This document shows, piece after piece, positions 24,404 through 37,237 of a stretch of DNA of 64,000 nt. Both the position numbers and the translations under genes were made by a program. Positions within the stretch are counted from its first letter, which is position 1. Each line of letters opens with the position of its first letter. This DNA comes from Diphasiastrum complanatum (taxonomy: Eukaryota; Streptophyta; Lycopodiopsida; Lycopodiales; Lycopodiaceae), in assembly GCA_029204225.1 (NCBI GenBank), contig CM055102.1, positions 49,889,260 to 49,953,259 on the forward strand. Direction: 5' to 3'. The notes beneath the pieces were generated by a model, which was given only the letters and a program-made list of their open reading frames with translations, made no database searches and was not told the origin of the DNA.

Positions 24404-25791
24404 TGTGAGGAATTGAAAAAGATTATCTATGTTAGATATAGGTGTGAAAAATACAGATCCTAAGTGGATCTAAACTCCAAGATCATTGGCTTGAATGCTT
24501 GCACTCCAAACTACATAAGCTAGGAATTGGCAACACATTCTATGCTACCTAGAATGCAAAGAACTTGATCAAAAAACATTTATCACAAATGGAAACTTCC
24601 ATAAACATCAAGTGCGGCCCAAAATAGCATTATACAGTCCATAATACATCAGCCTATCACTTTTGGAAAGCACCTAAGATCATACACACAAAGCTTGAAC
24701 TCAATCACTACACAATGCCAACAATGGAAGGAGAACCCAATAGAAAAATCTCTCATTAAGCAAATGAATACAATGGATCTGCTCCAACCTGTTTCTCCAC
24801 GGCCTACCTGCTATATATAGCTGAGAGAGATGACTCTCTCTCCTCTCTCTAGACCCTCCTTACCTAAAATATGCCCTATATAGGTAAAATTGGCATATAT
24901 GTCCAAAATACATGAAAATGGACTCATTTCGAAGGTCTTGAAGTTTGACACTTCTTCATACTGAAAAAATACACTTACTAAAAATATCTAGACCTGTTTC
25001 ACACGTGTGAAAAGTCAGATCCTAAACTATGTGCCATTTTTAGCAATTTTGGCCTAAAACTAGACAAGGAAATGTTGACAATTTTCACAATAGGGGTCTT
25101 ATGTTTTTTACCTCAAGCATCTAGGTGTAGGATGTTGATAGGAATAAATTTGGCATAGATGGCAAATTATGCATTTCCACTTGTAATGCCACTATTGAGC
25201 CAAAATAGAGCAAGAGGCTAAACACTTGCTAATTAGAGTGTAGACAAGTGTAAAGCTTTTGTTTGATGAATTCCAAGAGGTCCAATAGGATATAGAGGTG
25301 GAACCTTGTGAGGTCCAATAGGAAATTGAGGTGTGCTTGAATATAGTCCAATAGAATTAAGAGGTGCATAGATCAATGATCCAATAGGATCAAGAGGTGA
25401 CAAAATGTGGTCCAATCATAGTTAAGCATAGTGGTAGCTCGTGGACCTACTAGTATCATTGTACTCCTCATTTTGAAATCAATTGATTTGGTGATTTCAT
25501 GGATTTTGTGAGTTATTGGATTTCTAGCTTTCTCTCTCTACCCAAAGCTCTTGATGCATTTTATCTCTCTACCCGAGGAGAGCAGCTTGTTTTTACTTAG
25601 ATTATTTTTTGAATACTTCCCACACGTGTGAGTGAGAGTTGGAAGTGATTGAATGCATGTAGTAGTGTGTTTTTGCCATAGGATTCAAGATTGATCTTGA
25701 ATCTCAATCTAGTCTTGATCTTGGTGCATCTACACACCTTAGGAGATCACAAGTACATGTAGTGGATATTCCACACGTGTGAAAATCAACA
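24404..25791 (+). repeat. 5' LTR of copia B, split by a solo LTR
   Basis: The LTR proper is about 736 bp. A 647-bp insert plus a 5-bp duplication occupies 24443-25094. CACACGTGTG occurs at 25621 and 25772, the latter close to the 3' end of the LTR. Confidence 0.93.
24443..25089 (-). mobile_element. Nested solo LTR (647 bp)
   Basis: It starts TGTGAAAAATAC and ends AATTTTCACA (TG..CA), flanked by ATAGG at 24438-24442 and 25090-25094. The 3' LTR of the host element has the single uninterrupted ATAGG, proving insertion after the host element formed. It is related to the LTR at 59992-60609, whose element is coded on the minus strand, so this solo LTR lies in minus orientation. Confidence 0.93.
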
Positions 25792-25804
25792 TGGTATCAG
25801 AGCC
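25792..25804 (+). promoter_or_regulatory. Primer binding site of copia B
   Basis: TGGTATCAGAGCC, immediately after the CA end of the 5' LTR; complementary to the 3' end of initiator Met-tRNA. Confidence 0.95.
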
Positions 25805-26547
25805 TACCTAAGGTTACCATGCATTTTGATCCATCTAAGTGAAAAATTTTCATCAATCTTGAGCTAGAAGTTGTCAAGGCCCATTTTCCTAGCTATCTTG
25901 TTCAATCTTGGATCAAAAGAGATCAAAAGGACATTGATTGGGTCTGACCTGGTACTGTACGGAATCAGGTGCTCAGACACGTGTGAGGAACATCCAATTT
26001 CAGTTTGGAAGTTCTCTCTCATGTTTGATCCATTTATCTTGCTTGATAGCTTGTTTTGAAGCTATTTTTGTCTAGTTTCTGTTGTAATCAGTTTCATTCC
26101 ATTTGGTTGAGCCAATCAAAAGTTATAAGCTTTTGAAAAGGGTTAGGTAGGGCACCTAGACCTAGGTGGACACATTTGGTTTGGTCAAGAGATTGCTTGG
26201 TTGATCCAAAATCACAGTTGTATGCTTGCCAATCTCATCTATATGTGATCTAGGCACTGTTTTGAGATCTTAGCCATTTTGTTTCATGCAATATCATTGT
26301 ATTTGAGTCAAATTTGGTTTCTTAGTGTATTTCACACGTGCTAAGAGTGTTGGATCCTAACTTTGCCTATACTCCATCATTTGATGTGAAATAGATCTTG
26401 TTTTAGAGAGATTTGTGTAGCTAGTGAGAATCAATTCACAAATTGTTGTAAGATCTTTCATAGGAGGAGATAGTACTCAATTATTGGATCCTATTGAAAG
26501 TGTGTAAAAACATTTATTGTTCATCATTTGAGTTTTCTTCACTTCAA

Positions 26548-29500
26548 ATGTCTTCAATGGGTTCATTCTTGTTGGAACCAAGTGAAAGATTGACCACTTC
26601 AAATTATTCAATTTGGAAAATGAGGATGGAGTCCATCTTGATACTTCAAGACGTGATGGACATAGTTCTTGGCCTTGAAGAAGAACCACAAGTTCTTCAA
26701 GAGGTTCAAAAATACAAAAAGAGAGCTAGGATGGCTCTCCACTACATTAAGATGAATGTCTCTAATGAGATATTGAGGGAGATAGGTACTTGTACAACAG
26801 CCAAAGAAGCTTGGGATTGTCTCAAGACTATCTATGAGGCTAAGAATACCTCTAGGCTTCTCACTCTTAGGAATCAAATCTTTCAAAGTAGCCAAAAGAG
26901 TTATGAGAGTGCATCTAGTTATGTTTTGAGAGTAAAAGATATTCACAGAGAGCTTGCTTGTATTGGTGATTCCATCAATCAAAATGAGCTAGTTCAAGTC
27001 ATTCTCAATGGCTTGAGAAGTGAATTTGATAATCTTGTCCAATCCTATGCCATTAAGGAGGAGCTACCAAGTTTGGAGGCTCTCCAAAGTGTGCTAATTT
27101 CAGAAGAATCAAGACAAGAGTATAAGCTCTTGAGGATGGACAAGCTTTCTCTCACTCATAATGATGGCAAAGCTCTCTTTGCCAAGGATAAGCACAAAGA
27201 GAGGAGCAAGAACCAACATCAACAATCCTCAAGCAAGGACAAAGTCAAATCCAAAGACAAAGATGAGGAGGAAGATGATTCCTCTAATGCTTCATCATCC
27301 AAGCTCAAGAAGAAGAAGAAGATCAAGTGCTTTTATTGTGGCAAGAAAGGTCATTATGCCACCAATTGCTTCAAAAAGAAGAATCAACTCAAGCAAGCCA
27401 ATATTACCAATGAGAAGGAAGACACTATTGCAAGTGATGAAGAGGGATCTCTTATGGTCTCTAGTTTCTCATCTACTCCTTTCAAGAAGGACGGCCTATG
27501 GTATATTGATAGTGGAGCCTCTTCACATATGTGTAGCTCCAATGACTCTTTCTCTTCTATTGCACCTTATGATGGAGTGAAGAAATCAATATACACTGCA
27601 AATGATTTTGAATGTCCTATTGAAGGCATAGGGAACATTCCCTTGAAGCTTGCATCTTCTAAAGTTCTTTCTCTCTCTAGAGTTCTTTATGTACCTAAGC
27701 TTACCAAGAATCTTATTAGTGTTGGCCAATTGCTTGATAATGGACTTGATGTAAAATTCAATGTTGATACTTGCACTATCAAGAAGAATGATGAGATACT
27801 TGCATTAGGATCTAGATATGGTGGCATCTATAAACTAGATCCAAATGAGTATGTGAATGCTTGTAATGTTGCTCTTGTGAACAAGCTCTCTATGGAGGAA
27901 TTATGGCATAGGAGGTTGGGACATCCCAACTACAAATCCATGCTCTCTATGATCAAAGAATCCAAAGCTATTGGCTTGCCAAAGTCATTCTCCAAGAAGA
28001 TCAAGCCTTGTGAGGCTTGTGCTATTGCTAAATCTCACAAAAAGCCATTTACAAGATCTTCTATCAAAAGCAAGCATCCTTTGGAGTTAATCCACTCGGA
28101 TGTGCATTTCTCATCAACTACAAGCAAGGGAGGAGCCACTTGTTTTGTTACTTCCATTGATGATTACACAAGATTCACTTGGATATATCTTCTTGCTTCA
28201 AAATCTATGGTGTTTGATCATTTCCTTATTTTCAAAGCTTATGTAGAGAAGCAATTCTCATTCAAGATTGAAGCTCTTAGAAGTAATGGAGGTGGTGAAT
28301 ATATCTCCAATAAATTTCAAGATTTTTGTGAGCTTGAAGGCATTAAAAGAGAGTTTTCTTGTGCCTACTCTCAATCTCAAAATGGAGTGGTTGAGAGAAA
28401 GAATAGATCTCTATGTGAATGTGCAAAATCTATGAGAATTGAGGCATCTTTGCCTAAAGATTTTTGGGGAGAAGCCATTAATTGTGCAAATTATCTTTGC
28501 AATAGGCTCCCACATATAGCTCTTGGAGGAAAGTCACCATATGAAATATTATTTTTGAAGAAGCCTAAGGTTGATCACCTTAGAGTTTTTGGATGCTTAT
28601 GCTTTGTCCATATTCCCTTGGAAACAAGGAAGAAGGAAGATCCTAGTGCATGCAAAGGGATCATGGTTGGATACTCATCCACCAAGAAGGCCTATAGAGT
28701 CTTTATACTCTCTACTTCTCAAGTTATTGAAAGTAGAGATGTTGTCTTTCATGAAGATCAACACTCATCATTTGAAGAGGCCGAGATCAAGAAATCTATG
28801 GATGCATCATCAATTATTGATTTTGAAGCCAATCATGATGTGATGGGGTTGAGATTTGAAGAAGACTCTCCTCGGATTTTTTCACCAAGAAGATCCATGA
28901 GAGATAGATCCGAGCCTAAGAGGCTCTCATATGTTGACAAAGGCAAACAAGTGGATCTTGATTCCACTAATTATGTTTTTTATGTCTCTCATGAAGAGCC
29001 AAAGAATGTACAAGAGGCACTCAATACCAAGGAGTGGTATGATGCCATGAAGCAAGAGTATGATGCATTGGTCACCAACAATACTTGGGAGCTTGTGGAT
29101 CCTCCTTCCAACAAGCATGTGATTGGTTGCAAGTGGGTATTTCGGATCAAGTTCAATCATGATGGCACCATCAACAAGCATAAAGCAAGATTATGTGCCA
29201 AAGAAATCTGCTCAAATCCATGGTCTTGATTATGAGGAGACCTTTGCACCCATTGCAAAGATGGTGACAATAAGAATTCTTATTTCTCTTGCTTGTTTTT
29301 TCAAGTGGAAGGTGTTTCAATTAGATGTATCCAATGCTTTTCTAAATGGTTATCTTGAGGAGGAGATCTATATGGAACAACCTCAAGGATTCATCAAGGA
29401 TGAGTCCAAAGTGTGCTTGCTCTTCAAAAGTCTTTATGGACTCAAGCAAGCACCAAGATCATGGTTTTCAAGACTTAACTCTTTCCTTATCTCACTAGGA

Positions 29501-30522
29501 TTTACTCTTAGTGACTATGATCCTTCCATGTATCTAAAGTTTGTTGATAGCAATATTGTCATTCTTCTAATTTATGTTGATGACATTATTCTTTGTGGAA
29601 GTTGTATCAAGCTAGTTGATGAAACCAAGCTAGCACTTGGATGTGAGTTTAAAATGCAAGATCTAGGAGAGATACATTACATCCTAGGCCTAGAAATTGA
29701 TTTTTATGAAAATCATGTCTTTATATGCCAATCTAGATATGCTCACACTATGTTAAAAAAAATTCCATATGAAAAATTCTAAGAGCATAGATACTCCAAT
29801 GGAGCAAACTGTAAAAGATCCTAATAAAGGTGATGAAAGATCCTTTGAGGACATCACACTTTTTAGGAGTCTTGTAGGCTTACCTTGATTTGGCTTACCA
29901 TTACTAGGCCCGATCTTAGTTTTTGTGTGCACAAATTGAGTCAATATATGCAAGAACCTAAGATCCATCATTGGAAGATGGCCAAGAGGATTTTAAGATA
30001 TGTATCTTCATCTTGTGATTATGGTCTACTCTATAAAAGTGAAGATCTATCCATTATTGGCTACTCGGATTCGGACTTTGCAAGTGACAAAATGGATTGA
30101 AAGTCTATTACTGCATACACTATCTTTCTTGGAGGCCATCTAATATCTTGGCTTTCCAAAAAACAAGATACTATATCTCTCTCTTCATGTGAGGCCGAGT
30201 ACAAAGCACTCACTACAACTACCAAAGAAGTGCTTTGGATCAAGAGGTTATTAATGGAACTAAAGTGCATCAAGGAGGATGATCTACCAATGATCAAGTG
30301 TGATAACATCTCGGCCCAAGCTCTTGCCAATAAAGCAAGCACATAGAAGTGGCACACAATTTTGTGAGAGAAAAGCTTATTGGAGGAGAAATCTATTTGG
30401 AGCATGTCAACTCGTCCTCTTGTATTGCCGATCTACTCACCAAGCCTTTGAGCAAAAGTGCTTTCATCAAGCATAGATCTAATCTTGGAGTTATATCAAG
30501 ATCAATGCTCAAATCTTCATAG
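26548..30522 (+). pseudogene. copia B gag-pol
   Basis: ATG 26548 opens an uninterrupted frame to 29229: gag with UBN2-type region (ILQDVMDIV, NGLRSEFDNLVQ), zinc knuckle CFYCGKKGHYATNC, protease WYIDSGASSHM, GAG-pre-integrase ELWHRRLGHPNY and CEAC, and integrase core HSDVHF..DDYTRF..NGVVERKNR. In the integrase the expected RSDNGGEY reads RSNGGGEY, so the second catalytic Asp is lost. A frameshift near 29200 moves RT (LDVSNAFLNG, LYGLKQAPRSW, YVDDIIL) into another frame. A second lies in the A-run at 29752-29760, and another lies near 29880. RNase H has an in-frame stop at 30098 in what should be MDRKS. It ends near 30522, before the polypurine tract. Confidence 0.93.
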
Positions 30523-30530
30523 ATAATCTT

Positions 30531-30540
30531 TTAGGAGGAG
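30531..30540 (+). promoter_or_regulatory. Polypurine tract of copia B
   Basis: TTAGGAGGAG abuts the 3' LTR start TGTGAAGAATTG and primes plus-strand DNA synthesis in this class. Confidence 0.85.
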
Positions 30541-31278
30541 TGTGAAGAATTGAAAAAGATTATCTATGTTAGATATAGGGGTCTTATGTTTTTTACATCA
30601 AGCATCTAGGTGTAGGATGTTGATAGGAATAAATTTGGCATAGATGGCAAATTATGCATTTCCACTTGTAATGCCACTATTGAGCCAAAATAGAGTAAGA
30701 GGCTAAACACTTGCTAATTAGAGTGTAGACAAGTGTAAAGTTTTTTTTTGATGAATTCCACGAGGTCCAATAGGATATAGAGGTGGAACCTTGTGAGGTC
30801 CAATAGGAAATTGAGGTGTGCTTGAATATAGTCCAATAGAATTAAGAGGTGCATAGATCAATGATCCAATAGGATCAAGAGGTGACAAAATGTGGTCCAA
30901 TCATAGTTAAGCATAGTGGTAGCTCGTGGACCTACTAGTATCATTGTACTCCTCATTTTGAAATCAATTGATTTGGTGATTTCATGGATTTTGTGAGTTA
31001 TTGGATTTCTAGCTTTCTCTCTCTACCCGAGAGCTCTTGATGCATTTTCTCTCTCTACCCGAGGAGAGCAGCTTGTTTTTACTTAAGATTATTTTTTGAA
31101 TACTTCCCACACGTGTGAGTGAGAGTTGGAAGTGATTGAATGTATGTAGTAGTGTGTTTTTGCCATAGGATTCAAGATTGATCTTGAATCTCAATCTAGT
31201 CTTGATCTTGGTGCATCTACACACCTTAGGAGATCACAAGTACATGTAGTGGACAGTCCACACGTGTGAAAATCAACA
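30541..31278 (+). repeat. 3' LTR of copia B (738 bp)
   Basis: TGTGAAGAATTG to GTGAAAATCAACA. It lacks the solo LTR seen in the 5' copy and carries CACACGTGTG at 31108 and 31259. Confidence 0.95.
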
Positions 31279-31283
31279 GTATT

Positions 31284-31722
31284 GCCCTCGTAGCTTTGAC
31301 TCAATACCAATAATAGCTCGAAATTAAAATAACATGAATAGATTAAGATCTTATAAATCAAAGTAGTATGAACTAGTAAGCATGAAACATAAATCAAGAT
31401 TCTGCGAATTAGGGTAGCATGAACTAGTAATCATGAAACATAAACGAATGGCATCACACACGCACACGCATACTCTAAACCCTAAAACCTAAACACACAC
31501 GAGGAGAAAAAAAAGAAAGAACATAGTAGAGTGCTAATCAAAACTCCCGAACCGTACGGTTATATCCTATTCCAGAATGTCACCACATGCTCCCTCCCTA
31601 CGTCGTTTGGGCTTTCTCGTGAAACTTATTGTCCAACAAGAAACATTTGAACCACATGGAAGAAAAAAAAGGCTACACACCTTTCTAGAATTGGGAGTGT
31701 TGGTTACCTTTAACTCTTTCAT

Positions 31723-31808
<86 letters not shown>

Positions 31809-32480
31809 AATCTCTCTCCCCATCTCTCGTGTTCTATTTCTAAGCGTGAAACATAACCAATACACAACACATAAATTATGATCTTGCAAATTAAAATAAC
31901 ATGAATAGATTAAGATCCTATAAATCAAAGTAGCATGAACTAGTAAGCATGAAACATAAATCAAGATTCTGCGAATTAGGGTAGCATGAACTGGTAATCA
32001 TGAAACATAAACGAATGGCATCACACACGCACACGCACACTCTAAACCCTAAAACCTAAATACACACAAGGATTAAAAAAATAAAGAACATAGTAGAGTG
32101 CTAATCAAAACTCCCAAACCATATGATTATATCCTATTCTAGAATGTCACCACATGCTCCCTTCATACGGCGTTTGGGCTTTCTCGTGGAACTTATTGTC
32201 CAACAAAAAACATTTGAACCATGCCTTTATCGGAAGAAAACAAGGGCTACACACCTTCCTAAAATTGGGAGTGTTGGTTACCTTTAACTCTTTCATGATC
32301 TCTCTCTCTCTCTATCCATATCCCTCGCTCTCTATATCTAAACATGAAAGCATAACCAATACATGACACATAAACTATGATCTTGTAAATTAAAATAACA
32401 AGACTAGGTTAAGATCCTACAAATCAGAGTGGCACAAACTAGTAAGCTTGAAACATTAACTATGTATACCACGAATTGTT
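31284..32480. repeat. Tandem duplication of about 570 bp
   Basis: 31310-31850 and 31880-32345 are close copies. They share ATGGCATCACACACGCACACGCA, CTAAACCCTAAAACCTAAA, GTAGAGTGCTAATCAAAACTCCC and GGAGTGTTGGTTACC. A third partial copy of the start is at 32365-32460. In the first copy a long (CT)n tract (31725-31806) follows TTTCATGAT; in the second the tract is very short. No credible gene was seen. Confidence 0.85.
31725..31806. repeat. (CT)n microsatellite
   Basis: About 80 bp of pure TC/CT. Confidence 0.96.
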
Positions 32481-32654
32481 GAGAGTGGAGATCATTTGTT
32501 TTCTTAGGCCAACAATGGACTTCCCCAGCAGGTTCATAAAAATACTAGCGGAGAAGTGTCGTCATTTCAAGGACAAACGTAATCAAGAAGGCAACATGAA
32601 GGCCTCAATGTGGTGAAAGAATCTAAAAAATGTGGTGGTGCTGAGTCAAAATGT

Positions 32655-33310
32655 ATCAACTGGGACGTGAATTTTGTAATTTTGATATAATAGCTGAGGT
32701 GATAATAATCTAGCATTCTTCAAACACAAATTGCCAATGTTTACCAGATCTATTTTTGAATGTAAGAGCAGAGGTCAGAATGGACCTCAGAATAAAAGAT
32801 GGTATAGTGTCTTGAATAGATCCAGATATTTCGAGGTCTGCTCCGACCTCCATTGACTCTCACCCATTATCAATAGATCCATCAATAAATGTACAGATTT
32901 GTTTCTAAAATGTGTAGATGTATTTTCAGAAATCATAATGTAAAATAAAATTGAAGTATTCCTATACTGCAAAACGTGCAGAGGTATATAATCTACCATT
33001 CATGGGCTGGTAACAATCTAGCGTATAATCTGTTTATGAATTGTAAAAAATGTATGAGTAGAGGTCGGAATGGACCTCGGAATAACAAATGGTATACTGT
33101 CTTAAACGAATCCAGATATTTCGAGGTCTGTTTCAACCTCCACTGATTCCCACTCCAGTTGAAAGATGTATCCACTATCAACAGATTTATCAATAAAAGT
33201 ACAGATTTCTTTCTAGGATGTGCGGATATGTTTTCATGAATCCTAATGAAAATAACACTAAATGTAGTTCTACACTATAAAATGTGGATCTACAACAAAA
33301 AATAGGAGAC
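32655..33310. repeat. Two further copies of the roughly 330-bp unit
   Basis: The units meet near 32985. They share GAGGTC(G/A)GAATGGACCTC, CAGATATTTCGAGGTCTG, ATC(A/C)ATAAA.GTACAGATTT and GGGCTGGTAACAATCTAGCG with each other and with 23035-23670, on the other side of the copia B insertion. Confidence 0.8.
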
Positions 33311-34332
33311 AAACTATTACAATATTGTACAGGTACGTGGAACAGCTAGTAGTTGGGTTATTCAGCTACTTGGATGATGTTAGAGTCCAAGAATCGGCAT
33401 AAAAAACTGCAAAACAATTTTCTATCAATCCTCATGGAAAAATCATAGAACTGGTCAGCACAATTGAATAGTCTTCTAAAAAAAACACCCAAGCTTCACA
33501 GATGTATCATAACATTCACAGATCTATCATTTGAAAGATAAAAAAAAAATGTCAACATCGGTCGGAACAGACGTTGGACTAGACACTGGTATGCTGCTAG
33601 AACTAGCATGATTTATTCCGAGCTCCATTCCGACCTTGCAAGTACCTCAAGAAGCTGCTATGATGATCTGCCTGAAATGCTATGATGAATATTGGTCTAG
33701 TATCCAATAATGAAATCTGCAAAACAAAAACTAGTATTGTAGTTTGTTTAGTTTAGTATCACAAAAAATAGTTGTAACAAATTAATTTTAGAAAAATAGC
33801 AACAAACATCCATATGCAATCCAGCATCTCCGCCAAATAGCAGGATCTGGCATCAGAACAACCATCAGAATAGGTGCTGATATGACAAATACAATAGCCT
33901 TGGTTATCTGATAGGCATTTTGATTCTCTGGAACTCTAGATCTACAACAACCTCAACTATGGATCTACATCGCCCTCAACCAGCACGGTCACCTGGAACG
34001 GCCTTCAGAATAGGTGTTGAAATAGCCTTCGAATAGTAACTATTGTAGATCTGCCTATTCCGATGCCTTTCCGACTTATCTCTCAAAAAATTGGATCCAC
34101 CGGCTCCTTTGCCTCAGAGGAAAGTTTGCATAGAAAACGTGGTGTCAATAAAACCAAACTGAGATCACATTGAGATGGATACTATGATGCTAGAGAAAGA
34201 GAGAGTGAGAAAAGAGATTACCTTGCATCTAACAAATCAAAAAGCCTCCATCCTTCATTTTTCCTTTCTTTCTTGACCTCCCCACATTTGATTCTGCAAG
34301 GAGTAAGCTAAAAGGAAGAGCAAGGGCAACAA
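33311..34332. other. Unassigned
   Basis: There is no recognised gene. Text such as GTCGGAACAGACGTTGG and CTCCATTCCGACCTT near 33560-33640 suggests decayed copies of the roughly 330-bp unit. Confidence 0.35.
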
Positions 34333-34419
34333 GCAAAGTGCAAGAGGAGCAAGAAGAACAAGCAAAATGCAAGAGGAGCAAGAAGAACAAGCAAAATGCA
34401 AGAGGAGAAAGCAAAGAGC
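34333..34419. repeat. Minisatellite, 29-bp unit, three copies
   Basis: GCAAAATGCAAGAGGAGCAA-type units start at 34333, 34362 and 34391, giving a period of 29 bp. Related GA/CA-rich sequence surrounds it. Confidence 0.85.
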
Positions 34420-36194
34420 AATAGCAAGAGAAGCAAGAAGAGCACTCAAATGTGAGGATAATAAGGAGATCAAGGAGAATAAAGTGGGTGAGCAAGGATC
34501 AACAAACAAGGGAGATGACAAAGGCAATAGGTATGTCCCTTGATTCCATCACCCACTCCTCTTCCCTCTTCAAAAATGTCGTGGAAAATGTTAGTCTTTT
34601 CAAAATTTTCAAGAATCTGTCTGACCCTCGGTATACACCTCACACTAGCTTCAGTATACCGAGGGCCATTCCGAGGCCCTGACTATATTAGAAAAAGTAT
34701 TCCTTTCCTGTTCCAAGGTGCATTCTAAATTGATGCATTCTAAATCAACCCAAAATTAATGCATTCTAAAAAACACAGAATTTTCAAAGATGGTCGGCTC
34801 CTCCCAAGCCTTGTTAAAGAATATATAGTGCACTTGACGACACAATTTTTTATCTGCTAAATTGTAATTCTCATATGGTTAGAGGATGTCATAAGTGTCC
34901 AAACATCGACGTATTTGGCATCCAAGACCATTCTTGGGTGACCAGTGTTGGTCGGGTAATTTATTTTCGGTTCTCAACCTGCTTATCAACCTGGTTCTAA
35001 TCAAGACCCTGACCAACGGGTACACTTGTTACCCTAAATCGGCTTATGTGTAGAACCGGCATATATGTTCCTTTGTGAGAATCGGCCACGGTCCAGAACC
35101 GTCGAGTCCCTTTGATCCTTGGAGAGGGATATAACCCGAGTATCAATTCACTATACAGAACCTAACATTCATTAATGGCTTTTAGCAAGTGACTATTTTA
35201 GCAATAATCATTTTCGAATTGATTTTTTATTTATTTTAAAAAAATAATACATATTGGGAACCAGATATAGGAACCGACGGTTCTTATAGAAACCGGTTCG
35301 AACCTATTTCCAGATATCGGGAAAGCCAACAATATAGTATATCAGTAAAAAAACTGGCGAGAATTGAAGAGCGAGGCTAGACATGTAATGATGCACGTAG
35401 GCATGCTTCGCATATCTTGGCATAATCCGATCTTGCAATTGTACTGCTAATTTCCAGAGACTGTTTGCACTAGACTCAAATTTAGTTATTATATACATGT
35501 CTTTTGTTCGTCTCAATGCATTTATCTAGTTTGTTTTATGTATCGATAATCATTTCTAATTTTGTGTTCAATCCATTGTGAACTGCCAAGGTGCACCGAT
35601 GCAAATGTTGAGTTCATGTTCCTCATCCTCAGATGATGAGGCAGGACCATCACATATAGGATCAGAGGCCTGGTTATACCAGAGAATACCATGCCCATCT
35701 GCACGATGTAAGTATGCACTATGACAAGAGCGACGTACCACTATATCACATGTTCGCATGTATGGTCAGATTGAGAGGGAGTCATTATTTGTGTGGACGG
35801 AGGTCGGTTCTTCGGTGAGACTTTGTAAACCTCTTTGTATTGCTAAAATTAAATAAATGATTGCACACTCATTTTCCATGTATGTTGTTTGGCGCCCTTT
35901 CTAATTGGAGGAATATTCAGTTGGTTACAATGCGTGCCCCATTTCTGGCGAGTATTTGCAAGCACATCACTCACAACATCTGTGAAAGATGATTTACGAG
36001 GGCCACACTCGATACCTTCCACCTGTTCACCCTATGCATGATAGGCTTGATGGCCAACATACTTATTCCATGAAGGTACAATACATATTTGGGCCACTAG
36101 TTGGTATACGTCATTTATTTATTTTATGATTACTCTATTTATATTTTTTCTAACGACATATAATCTACATTAAATGTGTGTGCTTGTTTGTTTG
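34420..36194. other. Unassigned
   Basis: No gene was assigned. There are paired motifs GGAACCAGATATAGGAACCGACGG / AGAAACCGGTTCGAACC around 35260-35310. A minus-strand frame near 35568-35759 has mixed composition and is not a known family. Confidence 0.35.
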
Positions 36195-36764
36195 TAAGTC
36201 TATGGAACGATCTCCTTCATAGTAATTGTTGTTGTTCCCTAACAGTGTGCCCTAACAGTGTGACACTTGATGTATGTTGTGACACTTAATCTGATGCTAA
36301 AACTCACAAACTTGGCCAACTTTAAGATGGAACGATGGATGTAGCTGGCACATTTAAGATTTCATAAGCACAAAATCTTTCTGAGAAAAAGCTTGTTACC
36401 AATCTGACAAGCTAGGCTCAGCTAAAACAGAAACATAGTACATGCCATGTGTAAACGAAAAACAAATTATAAAAATCGTGCAGTATTCATTCACATAGGG
36501 TCTATTCATTCTAGGTCAAGAGGAGAGAATAGACTCAGAAACTTAGAGAAGCAACTTTGAGCCGATATCATGATTCATAATAGCTTGTTTCAGGTCCGTA
36601 TTCTCTAACCAGATATATACGCATTTGCAACCACAAAAATGAATCTCAGAAATTTGCTTGAAAGATGTCGATAATTCATCTTCCGTTAATCCGTCGTCTC
36701 TGTCGCTCGAAAAAAAATCACAAACCTACTTAATGAATTGCCCCCAAAGCACTTGCTGCGACGC

Positions 36765-37172
36765 TCACAGCTGCTGTGATTTCGCAACGCAGGCTGCATC
36801 ACAAGCCACAATCTCGACACGATCCACTACTTGCACGTCATCATTGTCCGTCTTGAAGCTAGCGTTCTTCAAATCCAAGGTCCAAACGTTGTCACAATAC
36901 CTGTAAGCGTGAAGATTGCCCTTGAAGCTGATCTTGGAGTGCACCTTTGTCCGCAGGGCTTCGATAATGGATTTGTCAAATTGCTTCAGCACTTTCGCAG
37001 CCAAGAGCGGCGAAATGGTGCCCTTGATCACCATCTCATCCAGGGCCGCTGTCAGCCCCCTGCCAATCAAGGACTTGCGATGAAGCTCGAGAGTCGTCTC
37101 TCCCCCTCGCCCTCCGTCTCCATCTCCATCTCTCCCTTTTCCGCTCCCTCTCCCTCTCCTTCTATTCGCCAT
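36765..37172 (-). CDS. Transcription initiation factor IIA gamma subunit, copy 2
   Basis: The product has 135 residues, with the same domain plan as copy 1: an R/G/D-rich N-terminal extension, then the TFIIA-gamma helical and beta-barrel regions (LDEMV.KGTISP, VLKQFDKS, HAYRYCDNVWT, VEIVACD). By eye it differs from copy 1 at three residues (R26T, Y31H, I41T), all near the start of the conserved part. His31 replaces a Tyr that is nearly invariant in the family. ATG 37172 is the first in-frame ATG. The frame is complete with no intron. Confidence 0.87.
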   Translation of the reverse strand: MANRRRGRGSGKGRDGDGDGGRGGETTLELHRKSLIGRGLTAALDEMVIKGTISPLLAAKVLKQFDKSIIEALRTKVHSKISFKGNLHAYRYCDNVWTLDLKNASFKTDNDDVQVVDRVEIVACDAACVAKSQQL

Positions 37173-37231
37173 GAGAGCGATCAATCGTCTTCTTTTCTTG
37201 TTGTGTGTTGCAATTGGGCCAGCGTCTGTGC

Positions 37232-37237
37232 TTTATA
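37232..37237 (-). promoter_or_regulatory. TATA box of TFIIA-gamma copy 2
   Basis: The minus strand reads CAATATAAAGC about 60 bp upstream of the ATG. CCAAT-type motif at about 37325-37329. Confidence 0.58.

Larger units (their letters stand above)
24404..31278 (+). mobile_element. Complete but inactive Ty1/copia element, family B
   Basis: A 5-bp target duplication, GTATT, flanks the element (24399-24403 and 31279-31283). The related empty arrangement is visible at 22983-23005. Both LTRs start TGTGA and end AATCAACA. The primer site is at 25792, the gag-pol frame starts at 26548 and the polypurine tract is just before 30541. By eye the shared LTR parts differ at roughly a dozen sites in about 700 bp, so insertion was fairly recent, but pol carries frameshifts and stops. 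Confidence 0.95.

Noticed and set aside
31470-31496. CTAAACCCTAAAACCTAAAC as interstitial telomere repeat (also near 32040)
   Set aside because: Only one exact plant telomere unit is present, and both sites belong to the same tandem duplication.
34229-34527. Leucine/cysteine-rich minus-strand frames that look like signal or membrane proteins
   Set aside because: They are the antisense of the purine-rich 29-bp minisatellite; the composition alone explains them.
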